The translations under genes were made by a program, and so were the position numbers. The notes under the pieces are model-generated. The model did not search any database. It worked only from the letters and a program-made list of their open reading frames with translations, and was not told the DNA's origin. From Roseovarius pacificus (GTDB taxonomy: Bacteria > Pseudomonadota > Alphaproteobacteria > Rhodobacterales > Rhodobacteraceae), in NCBI RefSeq assembly GCF_900142665.1, contig NZ_FRBR01000003.1:1-64000 (forward strand): a DNA stretch of 64,000 bases, given 5' to 3'. Positions 63,564-64,000 of the stretch are shown here, piece after piece (positions within the stretch are counted from its first letter, which is position 1; the number at the start of each line of letters is the position of its first letter).

Positions 63564-64000
63564 TCAGTTGGGCACCACCTCGCCCGTGGGGCGCGGGGTA
63601 TCCAGGGTTTCGGTGGGCAGGACAGGATAGGTCACCTGCGGCATCTCTCCGGTCAGCGAGCCGAGGAAGGCCACGATCTTGTCCACCTCATCGTCGTTCA
63701 GTTCGGTCCCGAGCTGCGACGTGCCCATGATGGCCACGGCCACCTTGAGATCCCACACCTTGCCGGAGTGGAAATAGGGCGCGGTCTGGTCGATGTTGCG
63801 CAGCGGCGCGGCGCGGAACACATAGGAATCGTCCGCTGTTTCCGTCACGGCAAAGCGGCCCCGGTCATCCGGCGGCAGAACGTCGGCACCCGGCTTTTCG
63901 ATCAGGCCGAAGGGGAAATACCCCGTGCCGCCGATGTTCACGCCGTTATGGCAGGATGCACAGCCGGTATCCATGAAGAGCGCGAGCCCCTCTTTCTGCT
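63564..64000 (-). CDS. Di-heme cytochrome c peroxidase (CcpA/MauG family), 3' part only
   Basis: The gene runs off the right edge of the window, so only the C-terminal 145 codons are visible. They begin QKEGLALFMDTGCASCHNGVNIGG, which contains the second heme-binding motif CASCH. Then comes FRAAPLRNIDQTAPYFHSGKVWDLKVAVAIMG, the family's conserved R-N-I-x2-T-A-P-Y-F/M-H-x-G block, and a low-complexity Pro/Thr tail. The periplasmic enzyme reduces H2O2 with electrons from cytochrome c. Confidence 0.93.
   Translation of the reverse strand, partial: QKEGLALFMDTGCASCHNGVNIGGTGYFPFGLIEKPGADVLPPDDRGRFAVTETADDSYVFRAAPLRNIDQTAPYFHSGKVWDLKVAVAIMGTSQLGTELNDDEVDKIVAFLGSLTGEMPQVTYPVLPTETLDTPRPTGEVVPN

Noticed and set aside
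1..64000. Mobile elements, CRISPR arrays, prophage, integrase or transposase genes
   Set aside because: I looked for transposase/integrase motifs, terminal repeats and regular short repeats and found none; the GC-rich intergenic hairpins are isolated.

Overview
The window is high-GC DNA with the gene content of a marine alphaproteobacterium of the Rhodobacteraceae (Roseobacter group). This rests on the paired Lin0512-family genes behind cobO, DUF1636 genes in cobalamin loci, a VPLPA-CTERM surface protein, a class II AroA, a CtrA-type TTAA-N7-TTAA box, a small basic protein of a type common in the group, and UbiK/Lgt/MidA/PgeF synteny. I see no transposase, integrase, rRNA, tRNA or CRISPR array, so the window reads as ordinary chromosome and not as a mobile island.

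Layout. 1-5.3 kb: dihydropyrimidinase (hydA) with a four-gene NMT1/THI5-type ABC importer, closed by a strong terminator. 5.5-7.4 kb: a D,D-carboxypeptidase with a SPOR domain and a degenerate receiver protein. 7.6-9.8 kb: cobalamin genes (DUF1636, cobC, cobD). 9.8-16.2 kb: LysE exporter, lytic transglycosylase, a lipoprotein with a possible Cys-His-Asp triad, and smc. 16.5-23.4 kb: a cobalamin riboswitch, cobalt transporter cbtBA, a His-rich membrane-anchored protein, a second DUF1636 gene, cobW and cobN. 23.4-27.1 kb: a GFA protein, a lipoprotein, a TDT/TsoY-like membrane protein with two operator-like palindromes, then cobO with two Lin0512 genes. 27.2-30.7 kb: a FadR-type regulator with preT-preA (pyrimidine reduction). 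30.8-34.1 kb: a CaiB-type CoA-transferase, a membrane-anchored isochorismatase-fold protein lacking catalytic residues, and aroA. 34.3-44.7 kb: a ten-gene minus-strand operon (polyamine-type ABC importer, class III aminotransferase, BKACE, GNAT, HDAC/APAH-type deacetylase, DAO-type FAD oxidase, RidA) with a divergent LysR gene. 44.7-50.2 kb: cobalamin salvage and uptake (cbiZ, btuD, btuC, btuF, btuB) behind a second riboswitch. 50.3-58.7 kb: housekeeping and metabolic genes (KAS III, 2-hydroxyacid dehydrogenase, csaA, proC, ybjN-like, ubiK, lgt, midA-like, pgeF). 58.9-64 kb: a small basic protein, a Hint-domain protein without its Cys, an Lrp regulator, the VPLPA-CTERM VWA protein, a secreted protein, trxB and a partial di-heme cytochrome c peroxidase.

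How the genes work together. Four separate blocks serve vitamin B12: cobalt entry and chelation (cbtBA, cobW, cobN), corrinoid adenosylation (cobO), late assembly (cobC, cobD) and corrinoid uptake and remodelling (btuBFCD, cbiZ). Two blocks sit behind recognisable cobalamin riboswitches, and poorly characterised partners (two DUF1636, two Lin0512, one His-rich protein) are embedded in them. HydA and PreTA are two steps of reductive pyrimidine degradation, 26 kb apart. The 34-44 kb operon looks like a complete uptake-and-degradation route for an N-acetylated amine or amino acid whose identity the sequence does not give. It and the Lin0512/DUF1636/His-rich partners are the best candidates for undescribed biology here.
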